This document shows positions 20,162-30,684 of a stretch of 64,000 nucleotides of DNA, one piece after another (position 1 is the stretch's first letter; each line of letters begins with the position of its first letter). Both the position numbers and the translations under genes were made by a program. Source of the DNA: Anagrus nilaparvatae (lineage: Eukaryota > Arthropoda > Insecta > Hymenoptera > Mymaridae); assembly GCA_022575985.1 (NCBI GenBank), contig JAKSXM010000007.1, positions 31,746,501 through 31,810,500 on the forward strand, given 5' to 3'. A model generated the notes under the pieces. The model was given only the letters and a program-made list of their open reading frames with translations. It was not told the origin of the DNA and made no database searches.

Positions 20162-23100
20162 CATCAGATTAACCCCCCTTCTAGAATATTATTTTGGAAT
20201 GCTACAGGTATTAATAATTTTTCGAATCTATTAGATAGTTTAAAAGAAGATGATATAATATGTGTCAGTGAGACGTGGCATATGGATAGTGAAAAAATAT
20301 TTATCCCGGGTAAATTTAGTGTTATTGATAGTGTAGCAATAAAAACAGCGAAGAAGGGGCGGGCAAAAGGGGGCTTAATCATAGCCTATAATAAAAAAAT
20401 TTATGAAAACATTGAGACATTATTTAAAAGTGAAAATTATATTTTTATAAAGCTGAAATTAAACAACAAAACTTGTGTTATAGGTCTAGTTTATATTAGT
20501 CCATTAATTGATATTAGCCCGGTATTAAAAGATATTGAGGAAATAATAAATAAAGTGAATATAAAATATAAGAACGTGAATTTGATTGTTGGAGGAGATT
20601 TCAATGCAAGAATCGGAGAAGATGGAGATATTGATCCTGATCGATTATTAACAGCGGAGATTTTTAGCGCCAAAAGATCGAGTCTAGATTCAATCATAAA
20701 CCCTAGAGGGCGTGAATTACTAGAGATGTGTGAAAGAAACGACATGTACGTCACTAACGGCAGGTTTCCAGCTGACTATGAAGGGAACTTTACATTTGTA
20801 GGTAGTCAAGGGAGGTCGGTGGTAGACTTGATTCTTTGTAACTCGTTAGCCTTAAATATTGTATTAGATTTTAAAGTATTAGAAGAAATTGTTAAATCGG
20901 GGCATTTAATTATAACAATAGAAATAGTAAATAATTGTAATAGAGTTAAGATGGCGAATAATTCAATTAAATGGGTAGAAAAATTTAGGGAAGATTTTAA
21001 TGAGGGTATGAAGCATTCTCCAAATGTAGGTCAAATCAATGTTAGTTTAAATGAAATGGCCGATAATCTGACTAAAACAATTAATAATACTGCAAAAAGT
21101 TTGAATATGTATTCTAAAAATAATAAATTTATTAATAAGAAAAACCCATGGTATGACAATGAGTGTAAAGAACTTAAAAAATTAGTTGAAAAGGCATTTA
21201 AGTTAGCTAAAAAGTCAAATTTTTCTAAGGATGAAAATATTAAACTGAATAAAATTAAAAATTGGTATTTTAGTTTTATTGAAAATAAAAAACAAATTTA
21301 CAACACTATTATTGCTGATTTAGTATGTAAATCAAATAACTCTAAAGAATTTTGGGAAAATATAAGCTTATTTAGATTTAAAAAAAAAGTTGAAACAAAT
21401 GATATAGAATTAAAAACATGGCATGAATACTTTTTGAAATTATCTCCCCCAAGAATCATGAATAATAAACTTCCTACTTTCAATTTTGAAAAAAACAAGG
21501 AGTTAGACGGTGAAATAACCCTTGAAGAAATATATTTTGCAATTAAGAAATGCAAGTTAAATAAAGCCCCTGGCGATGATAATATCACAAACGAGTTTTT
21601 AAAAAACCTCCCTGAAAATTGGGTTATGTACATTTATATTCTATTTAATAAAATATTAAGGGAAGGTCAAGTTCCTGATTCTTGGACAATTTTAATTACA
21701 AAAATGATTTACAAAAAGGGCGATAAAAAAAAACCTAATAACTATAGACCAATTTCCTTAGTAAACACTATAGTCAAAATTTTTACATTAATATTAAATA
21801 TCAGGATAAGTAACTGGGCAGAAAAGAACAAAAAAATTCCTGAATGGCAGGCGGGTTTCAGGGCTAGGAGAGGGACGAGCGACCAAATATTTATATTGAA
21901 TACTCTTATTCAAAATCAATTGAGGAAAAAGGGGGGAAAGCTCTATGCCCTCTTTGTGGACCTGAAAAGCGCCTTCCCTTCAGTACCACATGATATACTG
22001 TGGGACAAGCTAAGCAAGATAGGATTAAGCCATAAGATTATACATGTTCTTATAGATATGTATAATTAAGCTAGCATGGTTGTAAAGAATGGTGAAGGCA
22101 CTTCTGACGCCTGTCCAATAACGTTGGGGGTTCTTCAAGGGGAAACATTAAGTCCACTGTTATTTTCTTTATTTTTACATGATATTGAGAATTTTCTTCT
22201 AGCAACACCTGAATTGAGAGGTGTATCTATAAATCATTTAGTAGAGGTAATCATGTTAGCTTTTGCTGATGACATGGTATTCGTAGCAGATAATATTAGA
22301 ATCTTTAGAAAAATCATAGCAAGATTAGAAGAATATTTCACTACAAATAAATTAACGGTTAATATAGAAAAAACTAAAGCTATGTGTTTTCAAAAAAACG
22401 GACACAGTAGCGTTAAAAAGTTGTCTTCACTGTTCTATAAAAATGATAAAATTGAATTCACTAATGAGTATGTATATCTAGGTGTACCTTTCGTTAATTC
22501 AGGTCTATATGATAAAACGGCTAAAGCCTTTTTGGCAAAAGGCAAGAGAGCAATACAACCCACAATAAATGTAATTAATAGGCTAAAAATAACCAACTTA
22601 AAAACTTCTAACAAGCTGTTCAAAGCACTTATCTCATCAATAGTAATGTATGCTGCTCCTATTTGGAGCTTACGTCAAGTTGACGAGTTAGAAAAAGTTC
22701 AAAATCTATTTTACAGAAAACTATTGGCACTTCCAATAAACACGCCTGGATATGCAATAAGAGCTGAAACTAACATGGAAAAGATTGAGACGGTTATTTT
22801 TAATTTAACAATTAATTTTATTCAAAGAATTTTAGAAATGCCTGACGACAGGCTCCCAAAAATATGCTTTAAAAGGTTACAATATCTGGCTTATAATAGT
22901 AAAGAAGATGAAAAATATAACTGGGTTACCCAGATAAAAAATAAATTTCTTATTAAAATTAATAAAGCTGAATTCCATAATAATTTGACCCTTGAAACGT
23001 TAGTTAAAGAAAAAGAGACATTGATAGATGAATTTAAAAATTACGCGAAAAAAGAAGATAGAAATAATATAGAGAAAAATAACAGTCTGGCAATTTTTTC

Positions 23101-23464
23101 CATGCTATACAAAGCTGAACCAAAAATAAACTATTTGGACTTGAAAATTTCGTTATATCATAAAAGAATAATAGCACAATTAAGGTTATTTAATGTATAT
23201 AACCCAAGAATAATGACTAAAGATAAAATAAATATATTGAAAAATATTAAATATTGTGAACGTTGTGGTGTTGAAAACAACATTTTTCATTCAATAAAAG
23301 AATGCGAACAGTTAAACCTAAAATGGGAAAAAATATTCCCAGAAATTTTGAATAGTAGAATGGAAAATGGTTTGATTCATACATTAAACAACTTAAATGA
23401 AGTAAAAGCAAGAAAATTAGTTAATTTTATTAGTGTTATCCTAAAAGATAGAATTGATGAATAG
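20162..23464 (+). pseudogene. LINE B1 ORF2: endonuclease-RT, one nonsense codon
   Basis: The frame after the ORF1 stop opens with RILFWNATGIN, where B2 has RMVFWNSSGI, so the start ATG is ATA here; the first ATG is at 20282. The APE endonuclease spans 20180-20960: CVSETWH, GGDFNARIGEDGD, VVDLILCNSL. The expected SDH motif reads KSGH. The RT is at 21550-22400: KAPGDDNITNEFLKNLP, NYRPISLVNTI, WQAGFRARRGTSDQIF, ALFVDLKSAFPSV (motif A), GVLQGETLSPLLFSLF (B) and LAFADDMVF (C). A TAA at 22067 replaces the Lys of a YNKAxM block. The C-terminus has a CCHC-like CERCGVENNIFHSIKEC. Otherwise intact. Likely I/R1-group LINE; clade unresolved. Confidence 0.85.
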
Positions 23465-23774
23465 TTAAAAAATAGAATAGTATAAAGAGAAAAAGATAAG
23501 AGAGAAAACAATAATAAAAAGCCTAAATAGAAAATTGGGAAAGAAAAGTTAAGAAAAATAGAAAAATGAAATTACTTAAATCATTTGTGAAAATTAAATT
23601 AAAAAAAAAAAAAAAATAGATGCTTCATACACCTACAATTTTATGTATGTACGTATATATAGGTATAAAAATCTATATATTATCTGTAAATCATCTTTAT
23701 TTAACTTTATTTTAATTAATCTTATTTTATTTTATATTAAATAATTCATTTGTATGAAAAAAAAGTTTATGTTA

Positions 23775-23787
23775 TCTGATAAGAATT
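23775..23787. repeat. 13-bp target duplication of A2, left copy
   Basis: tctgataagaatt recurs at 30478-30490, on the other side of A2. Both copies lie within the B1 3' UTR. Confidence 0.9.
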
Positions 23788-24092
23788 TTTTTTTTTTTTT
23801 TTTTTTTTTATGGGAAATATGTGAATCTTACATCAGCCATGGAGTGTTTGCGGGCCTTAAAGACCCGCAAATTTCCATGACCGCCCAGTTGCACAAAGTG
23901 CACAACTGGGAGACCACCGACGAACGCGGTCGCCGGCTACGCCCCAGATTCTTACTGGATAAACACACTTTAAACCCCCTGCGCTTGTTTGTCCCAAACC
24001 GGAACTCCCTTTTCAGGTATAACTTCAGTTTGGGACGCGCAGCCTAGGCAACTGGCCGCTGCCTTCCCCCTGCCTAGTGACAGGAGAGCAAT

Positions 24093-27014
24093 CTACGATA
24101 GAAAGCCCTCCTCCTTTTTCTTCAACAAGGTGGCCCTTACGTACTCTGCTACTTTGTTCCAGTTTTCGGAACTCCGTAGCATTTCCGGGACCACCGTCTC
24201 CGGCCTCCAAATCGGGAAGGGCGGGCGCCCCTCCGAGTAGCGAACACATTCGAAGAATGTGTGCTCTACTGTATCCTTCTCGCCTGGGCAGTGCAAGCAC
24301 TCCTCTGTTGCCACCTTATGCCAATGCCTCAACATGACACGGAAATACCCGTGTCCGGTTAAGAACTGGGTAAGGTGGAAATCCACCTCCCCATGCTGTC
24401 GTCCCATCCATGCCTGCAGGTTTGAGATCAGTCTGCGCGTCCATAGAGCATTCTTCTCTTGGTTCTTTTTCCATCGTTTATTCCATGCTTTCATAGAGTT
24501 GAAGCGGGCGCGAGTGGAAGCCACTTCGCGCTCATCTACGCTCTCGTAGATGAATTTCCGCTCCAACGCTAGCAGGTCGATGGGTATCACCGAAGCAACA
24601 ACCTGGATCGCCTCGAGCGATACCGTATGGTACGCGCAGGCGATCCTCACTGCCGCTTGCCTCTGTACAGACGATATCTTATGTCTGTACTTGGCAATTT
24701 CTGTGGTCTTCGCCCAGACTTCTGATCCGTAAAGCAGGACAGAGTTGACGACTGACATCAGGAGCCTTCGCTTCCCTGGTTTGGGTCCCCCAATGTTGGC
24801 CATGAGCCTTGACAGGGAGGATGCGACCGACGCTGCCTTTTCACACGACCTCTGAAATTGATCCCAGAAGGTCAGCTTGTTATCAAGCTGAACTCCCAGG
24901 TATTTCACCGATGTTCTAGTTCGGATCGTGTGAGGGTTTCCGCCGTCGTCGATAATTACATCGAAGTCGGTGGGAACCCTTCGACGGGTTTAGCAGTACA
25001 ATCTCCGTTTTTGGGATCGCAAGCTGGAGCCCGTGATCGCCCATCCAGAGGTTGATCCGTCTCATGACTAGATTCAACCTCTCCTGGGTCACTTCCATGT
25101 CCCTGCCAGTTATGGTCAGGGCCACGTCATCGGCGTACCCGATCAGGGAAACTCCTTCCGGGAGGTGGACGCGCAACAAGCCATCGTAAAAGGCATTCCA
25201 CAGGTCCGGTCCAAGAACCGAGCCCTGCGCGATGCCTGCACTCAAAACCCTTTCACGCCTTCCATCGAGCGTGTCGTAGAGCAGTCTCCGGTCCCGCAGG
25301 TAATCCTTTAGTACGTTACCCAGATAGCTGGGTATCTGGAAATCGTACTCGAGAGACCGGATCATGTCATCCCACCTGGCCGAGTTGAAAGCGTTTTTGA
25401 CGTCCAGCGTTACCAGAAGGACGTCCTTGCAAATTGCAGGCCGCTTTTCCCTCTCAGCCTTTACGGTATCCACGACACGCCGGATGGCGTCTATCGTGGA
25501 ATGCCCTTCACGAAAGCCATGCTGCTCCTCGGAGAGACCACCGCCCTCCTCGATTGCCCTTCTGAGCCTTGCCCGGAGCATACTCTCCATCACCTTACCA
25601 ATTGCCCTTGTTCAAGAGCACGAGACGTGCCACCTTCCACTGCTTTGGGAACACTCCAGCCACCAAACACGCATTGAACATGTTTAACAGGATACCAGGG
25701 ATTACTTTAACCGCTCTTTTGAGCACTTCCGCTGGTATCCCGTCCGGCCCCGGCGCCTTACCATTTTTCATGGCCTTTATGGCCTTGACCATCTCGCCTT
25801 CGCTGAACAGCGGCACTTCCTCCCTGGGTATCACCTCAACCGGGTTTTCCCGGATGGGCCTTTCAGGGAAGAGAGCACCGACGATCCGTTCAGTCGACGC
25901 CGCGTCCATCATGTTGTCGGACCCCCGGTTTAACTTGCCCATTACGACTTTGTAACCTAGGCCCCAGGGGTCCTTGTTTACATCATCGCGTAATGAACAC
26001 AGACATCGGGCCTTGCTTTGACGGATGGCCTTGGCCAGCCGGTGTTTGGCGTCCTTGTGTTCCTGAGAAAGCACGGCAGCCTCAGGTCTGTCCCGCGCTC
26101 TTTGCGCCTTTCGTCGTGTCCTGTGGCATTCCTTCCGGAGCTCAGCTATTTCGGGAGTCCACCAGTACACTGTCTTTCTCCCTTTCCAGGGCCTGCGGCG
26201 AGGCATCGAGGCATCACAAGCCCCGCACAATAGAGACGTTACTTTCTTAACCAAGATTTCAGCCTCATGGGGACTTGTGGCCCCTCCATGCCAAGCAGGG
26301 ATGGACGGTGACTCGATTCGAAGATACTCCTCGAATCTATCTTCGTCCATTTTTGGAACGTTTGGAACGTGAGTTTCCTTCCAATACCCGGAAGGCGATG
26401 TAATGATGATCACTACCATTGTATTGATCATCCATCACCCTCCAGTCGCCTATTCTCCCGGACGCAGCTTCTGTAGCGAAGGTTATGTCCGGGATAGAGA
26501 CACCCCAACCCGGCCTCTCGTAGGTAGGCCTGTTGCCTCTATTCTGGACCACTAGTTTGCACCTAGTGGCCATTTCAAGCACCATTCGTCCCCTGGGATT
26601 AGTCGTTGGCATCCCCCATTCCAGAGCCCTGGCGTTGAAGTCTCCACCAAGGATGACGCGACCAGTCACCGTTCGGACCGTGTTCTCGATGCTGGCCAGC
26701 TTTGTAGCCAGCTCTGCCGAGTTGTCGTTTGGGGAGAGATAGCAACTTATATAAGTTGTCTCCCCGCACTTGGCCCAGACGTGGCAATTCCCTTTCCCTT
26801 GTTGGGTAAGGGACGTTTGGGCTCTGCCTCGAAGCCATATGGCGCAGCAGCCAGTGTCATCGGAAAGCCAGTACTTGTGGCTCATGTTGTAATATTGCTC
26901 GCTTAGTAAGAGGATATTTGCATCCTCTTCGCGAGCAATTTGATCCAACAATGCACCAGCTTCCCGTGCGTGTCGCATGTTCCCTTGGAGAACCTTGATC
27001 ATTTCCGATGACAC
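24093..27014 (-). pseudogene. A2 ORF2: APE-RT protein with three lesions
   Basis: The start at 27014 overlaps the end of ORF1 by 16 nt. The APE endonuclease (27014-26340) has QGNMRHA, LLSEQY, RVILGGDFNARALEWGMP and YNGSDHHYIAF, so its catalytic motifs are intact. The RT follows: KNGKAPGPDGIPAEVLKRA, KQWKVARLVLLNKG, EEQHGFREGHSTIDAIRRV, LLVTLDVKNAFNSARW, GIAQGSVLGPDLWNAFYDG and LIGYADDVALTI. The C-terminal knuckle is CLHCPGEKDTVEHTFFEC. Lesions: a frameshift near 26400; a deletion of roughly 60 nt at about 25595, which removes the SYRPLCMLNTI block present in A3; and a frameshift near 24980. The product would make first-strand nicks and do target-primed reverse transcription if intact. Confidence 0.92.
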
Positions 27015-28921
27015 CTGCTTCTCGCCACAGCCAGAGCCTCCCGGTAGCTGGGGCAGTTTCCCTCACCAGGATAGTGCTCCGTCGAGCACTTATCCTTTCT
27101 GGACGTGCAAAGGAAGCACTTGGGCTTCTCCTTGTCACATTCCGTCCTTTTGTGGCCATTTTCTCCGCATTTAAGGCACGCCTTACTTCTGTCTGGGCCT
27201 TTACAGACATATTGACTATGCCCATAGCCCAGACATTTGAAGCAGCGTCGAGCATCCGCACGGAGGCGCACTCTGCTTGATGCCCAGCCAATCTGGATTT
27301 TGCCCTTTTTGGCCAGGCGCAAAGCGTCGGCCTCAAGCAGGTCTACCACAGCCATCTGGCTTGCTGTACCTTTGGTTTTGAAAATGGTGACCTGGAATAG
27401 GTCGCCATTTTCAAGACCTACAGCCTTGGCGACAGCTGCCTGAATCTCTTGCTCATTAGTGACCCCGTCCAAATCTCGAATTTCGAGTTTTAGAGTGGGT
27501 ATCATGTCACGAACATTTGACTCAGGGCCCGTGACTGCCTTAACTGCTTCTTCAAGCTTTTGCCTGTCCTCAATGGCCTCCAGTTCTATAAGGACGCTGC
27601 CGTTCTGCGTTTTCCTTATCCGGTGGACCCTTGTGCCGGACTCTTCGAGGTTCACGCTCCTCTTTAATTCAAGGAGCGTTTCCTCGTAGCTTTTTCCCGC
27701 CGCCGGAGTAATCTGGAAGGCTTCCTTCCTTCTCCTAAACCTGCGTTTCCGCCTCGGTTTTTGAGGTTCCTCCACTTTGAGCTTTTCGCTCTGCTGCTTC
27801 GCTTTCGGCTTATTCCTCTTTGCCTTCTTCTTGGCTTCTTCCCATTTCTCTTGGGGTTTTCCCTGTTCCTGCTGCTGCTGCTGCTGCTGTACCACCTGCT
27901 GGTCAGACTTTTCAGTCTGAACAACTTGGCCGGTTTGCGGCCCCCTTGTTTGCTGTGATTTGGCAGCCGCTAACCTTTCTTTCTTCTGCCTTTTCTTTTC
28001 CGCCTTATTCTTGCGCCTTTTGCTCCCGTCGTTGGGATTGTCCGACTTCTCCCCGTCCGGCAGCTGAGGCTTTGGCTGCTGCATGTCCTTGCGCTGTTGG
28101 CTCTGCGCTCTCACTTGTTGCAGCAGCTGCTGCCTCTTCTCCTTTTCCTGACGTTGTTTTTCCTGCCTTTGATGCAGCCTACTTTCTGCCTCTTTAGATT
28201 TCTCTATTGAGAGCACTAGTATCTTTTCAGGCTTCGTCGACTTCCCGTTCTGACCTCGATCATGGGGAGTTTTTTTGGTAGCATGCCTCAATTCTGGAGA
28301 GCTATCCGAAAAAGAAGACGATCGGACTCTCTTTGCCGAATTTCTGTCGGCTACCTTTTTGATAGCAGACTCCATCACTTTGGTTTCTCCTTCCAGTCTC
28401 TCCCTTATCAGCTCAAGCTGTACAAGGACGTTACCGAATAGAGTGACGCCATTTTTTAGTGGCATGCCGCAGTTCTTTTGTTTCGTTGTTTGCTGCGACA
28501 TGCTCTCATATGCATCCTTCATTTCAGCGTGGTGTTTTTCCATTGCCTGGACAGCTTCCTTCATCACAGCTATGTGGTGAAGAAAGGCGGCTGGCTTTTC
28601 CAGCGCTGCTTCGAAACCTTCATGAAGGCTGCCATCGCTGCCTGCTATGCGTTTAAATTGGTCAGCATAGCTCTCTCGTTTTGCATCTGCCATCCCCTGA
28701 GTAGATTCTACCTGCATTAGTTCTACTTGTTCTCCTTGGCAAGCTGCGTTTGAACTTGTCAGGGCTAGGGAGCCCTGTTCGTTATTGTTCTTTGGCGGTT
28801 CCTGCACGCTTTGAACCTTATTATCTTTGTTTTGCTCCATCATTATGTTTTGACTTTCCCTCCTTCTAACCTTTGCTGTCTTGTGTGGTTGAATGCGGTA
28901 CATGATGCAGCCAATCAGCAC
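26999..28921 (-). CDS. A2 ORF1 (Gag-like) protein with three zinc knuckles
   Basis: Intact 640-codon frame. Residues 1-300 are hydrophilic. Residues about 210-420 are very rich in Lys, Arg and Gln, including a Gln run near residue 345 from CTG repeats on the plus strand. About 420-555 is a conserved fold region (YEETLLELKRSVNLEESGTR, IELEAIEDRQKLEEAVKAV). Three CCHC-type knuckles close the protein: CFKCLGYGHSQYVC (560-573), CLKCGENGHKRTEC (582-595) and C-x2-C-x12-H-x4-C (602-623). This is the layout of R1-clade ORF1 nucleic-acid-binding proteins. The first ATG is at 28921, but the MMEQNKDNK methionines about 26 codons in are equally good starts. Confidence 0.88.
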   Translation of the reverse strand: MLIGCIMYRIQPHKTAKVRRRESQNIMMEQNKDNKVQSVQEPPKNNNEQGSLALTSSNAACQGEQVELMQVESTQGMADAKRESYADQFKRIAGSDGSLHEGFEAALEKPAAFLHHIAVMKEAVQAMEKHHAEMKDAYESMSQQTTKQKNCGMPLKNGVTLFGNVLVQLELIRERLEGETKVMESAIKKVADRNSAKRVRSSSFSDSSPELRHATKKTPHDRGQNGKSTKPEKILVLSIEKSKEAESRLHQRQEKQRQEKEKRQQLLQQVRAQSQQRKDMQQPKPQLPDGEKSDNPNDGSKRRKNKAEKKRQKKERLAAAKSQQTRGPQTGQVVQTEKSDQQVVQQQQQQQEQGKPQEKWEEAKKKAKRNKPKAKQQSEKLKVEEPQKPRRKRRFRRRKEAFQITPAAGKSYEETLLELKRSVNLEESGTRVHRIRKTQNGSVLIELEAIEDRQKLEEAVKAVTGPESNVRDMIPTLKLEIRDLDGVTNEQEIQAAVAKAVGLENGDLFQVTIFKTKGTASQMAVVDLLEADALRLAKKGKIQIGWASSRVRLRADARRCFKCLGYGHSQYVCKGPDRSKACLKCGENGHKRTECDKEKPKCFLCTSRKDKCSTEHYPGEGNCPSYREALAVARSRCHRK

Positions 28922-30477
28922 GGTGATCTCGCAGTGGTCGGCCCCCCGAACTGGGTGTCCCCTAGCGTAGTGGCCTTGTGAAAAGCCTCCCGCTCACTGC
29001 AGCAGGGCCCTATCTGGGCGCTACCCGGCACTACTACAGAAAACAAGATTATGCGCCGGCTGATAGAGCAGCCAGACCCGTTAGCTAGACGGCTCCGGGC
29101 TCCTGTACTAACCGGCGGCCTGGAGGTGCAGTTCCCAGTTTTTGATCTGTACCCTCTACGGAGGTTGCCATCCCAATCCGGGGGGCCAACCACCGCGAGC
29201 CGCGATGATTGGCAGCATCACGCCGCTTGGTTTTTAATCTGAAAAAAAGGCTATTTCTGGTGTATCTGTAAGAATTAAGATAAAAAAGTGTGTTTAGTGG
29301 ATTAATTGTTCGGTCTTTCACCGTTCAACACCCCGGGTACTAGTCCCAGGGGGTTGATCAATGTCAGTCCTGCAGATTTAGCGGGTTCGTACCACTCTAG
29401 TTGCTATCCAGCTCGCGATATTCTAGCCCGTCGCAAGACAGGAGTCAGACCTGCAACAGCCGTCACCCTCAGTGCGAAGCACAGGGGGGGGAGACCGTTA
29501 AAATTCCTACAGATTGAGGGGGGTTAAGCCCTCATGTCTGCTGACATAATACGATATTTTGCCCGTCGTATAAGCGGGATCCTCATAGGCCAATTTTAGC
29601 AGATGACCATGGTCCCAATGGTTCACATGGAAAATATTCTGTAAATTTTATCATTATAGGCAGCCAGGTAAGACCACTCAGGCCGTTGTTGCTTCGATTT
29701 GCATTGCAAAAGAAGCAAGCGATTCACCCCCAAACATCTGCTCCCATGATAAAGTAGTCATTAAATTTAATCTGCATAACTCTATGCAAATTTAGAAGCT
29801 AAGATCAATATACAAACTTGAGACGTCAGTCTCAGTGGCATTCCTGTTTCCACAAAAAGCCGTCAAGATTGAGCAGTCATTCGAGGGCCCCCCCGGTGGG
29901 AAAGAATCCTAGGCTCAGTCATGTCCGAGCCAGTCACCCACCACTGTCAGGGTTTATCTGATAATAACCAAGATTTAACCTTACGTCCCGAACGTTATTG
30001 GCTGCAACATTTAAGACACATTTAGATTAAACAATTTTTTGTTTATGACAGAAACACAAACAGCCAATCCCGACGAACTCTTCAGCTTTTTCGAGGCTTT
30101 TTCTGAATCCCCCCAGCAGGTGTTGGGCAAATGTCTCGGACGTGAAGGAACCAGCGGCAGTAAGTTCCTGACGGATTACGGTAGGAAGACACTGTCGTGG
30201 ATCCCTACCCCAGAGAGACCCTAGCAGAGTGCATCGTTCTTTGATTACTTTAATTATTATAGTAAATAAATTATAATAGTTGCCATTCGTGATATCTGAA
30301 AAAGGGAAGGGTTATGTACCCTGTTAACAGATGTCTGCAAGAAAAAATGACGAACCCCTCGCAATGAGTTCGGCGTCAATCAGCAAAGAATCATCCCACC
30401 TGGCGTCCCTAGGAAAGCTAAGTAGGGTGAAACCACCATCATTATCATGCGGGGCCATTGAGACCCCAGCCATGGTT
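28922..30477 (-). other. A2 5' UTR, 1.55 kb
   Basis: This lies between ORF1 and the target duplication. It is mostly GC-rich with an AT-rich patch at 30240-30300. The small frames here (for example 30039-30224) have no recognisable domain. R1-clade elements carry internal promoters in this region; I see no specific promoter motif. The extreme 5' end reads AACCATGGCTGGGGTC on the minus strand. Confidence 0.7.
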
Positions 30478-30549
30478 TCTGATAAGAATTACTTAGCATA
30501 TAATAAGTATCTTGTAACAATTATTGTAAATGATTTAAACAAGAATAAA

Positions 30550-30552
<3 letters not shown>

Positions 30553-30589
<37 letters not shown>

Positions 30590-30590
30590 A

Positions 30591-30643
<53 letters not shown>

Positions 30644-30644
30644 A

Positions 30645-30682
<38 letters not shown>
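30553..30682 (+). repeat. (TAC)n tail of LINE B1
   Basis: About 43 ACT/TAC units with a few ACAACT variants immediately follow the conserved LINE B 3' end (aaacaagaataaac). The poly-Leu open frame over it is an artefact. The B2 tail is only about four units, so this tail has probably expanded after insertion. Confidence 0.95.

Positions 30683-30684
<2 letters not shown>

Larger units (their letters stand above)
23788..30477 (-). mobile_element. R1-type LINE A2, apparently full length (6.69 kb)
   Basis: Minus-strand element. The 5' end is at 30477, the 5' UTR covers 28922-30477, ORF1 is 28921-26999 and ORF2 is 27014-24093. The 3' UTR runs to about 23810 and the poly(A) tail appears as a T run at 23788-23809. 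It is flanked by a 13 bp duplication. GC content is clearly higher than that of B1. It shares the 3' terminal block gtgaatcttacatcagccat with A1 and A3. It sits in a LINE 3' UTR rather than 28S rDNA, so it is an R1-clade relative that is not rDNA-bound at this locus. Confidence 0.93.
19177..30683 (+). mobile_element. LINE B1 (two-ORF, AT-rich), split by A2
   Basis: A near-complete non-LTR retrotransposon. The 5' UTR is 19177-19339 and starts ggtcgcgcgcgagcag. ORF1 is 19340-20161 and ORF2 is 20162-23464. The 3' UTR is interrupted at 23787 by A2 and resumes at 30491, ending in a long (TAC)n tail. It is flanked by atattttttagg at 19165-19176 and 30684-30695, a 12 bp target duplication. The 3' end block (atcttgtaacaatt, then aaacaag, aataaa and TAC repeats) is shared with B2, B3 and the 32490-32579 fragment. 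Confidence 0.9.

Noticed and set aside
26977..28720. Plus-strand open frames of 65-125 codons
   Set aside because: Antisense shadows of A2 ORF1 and ORF2, which are GC-rich.
28922..29530. rRNA or tRNA sequence near the R1-type element
   Set aside because: GC-rich, but I recognised no rRNA segment or cloverleaf; it is better explained as 5' UTR of A2.
30400..30477. HDV-like ribozyme at the A2 5' end
   Set aside because: The first seven bases can pair with a GTGGTTT about 35 nt downstream, but I could not build the full double-pseudoknot, so I do not claim it.
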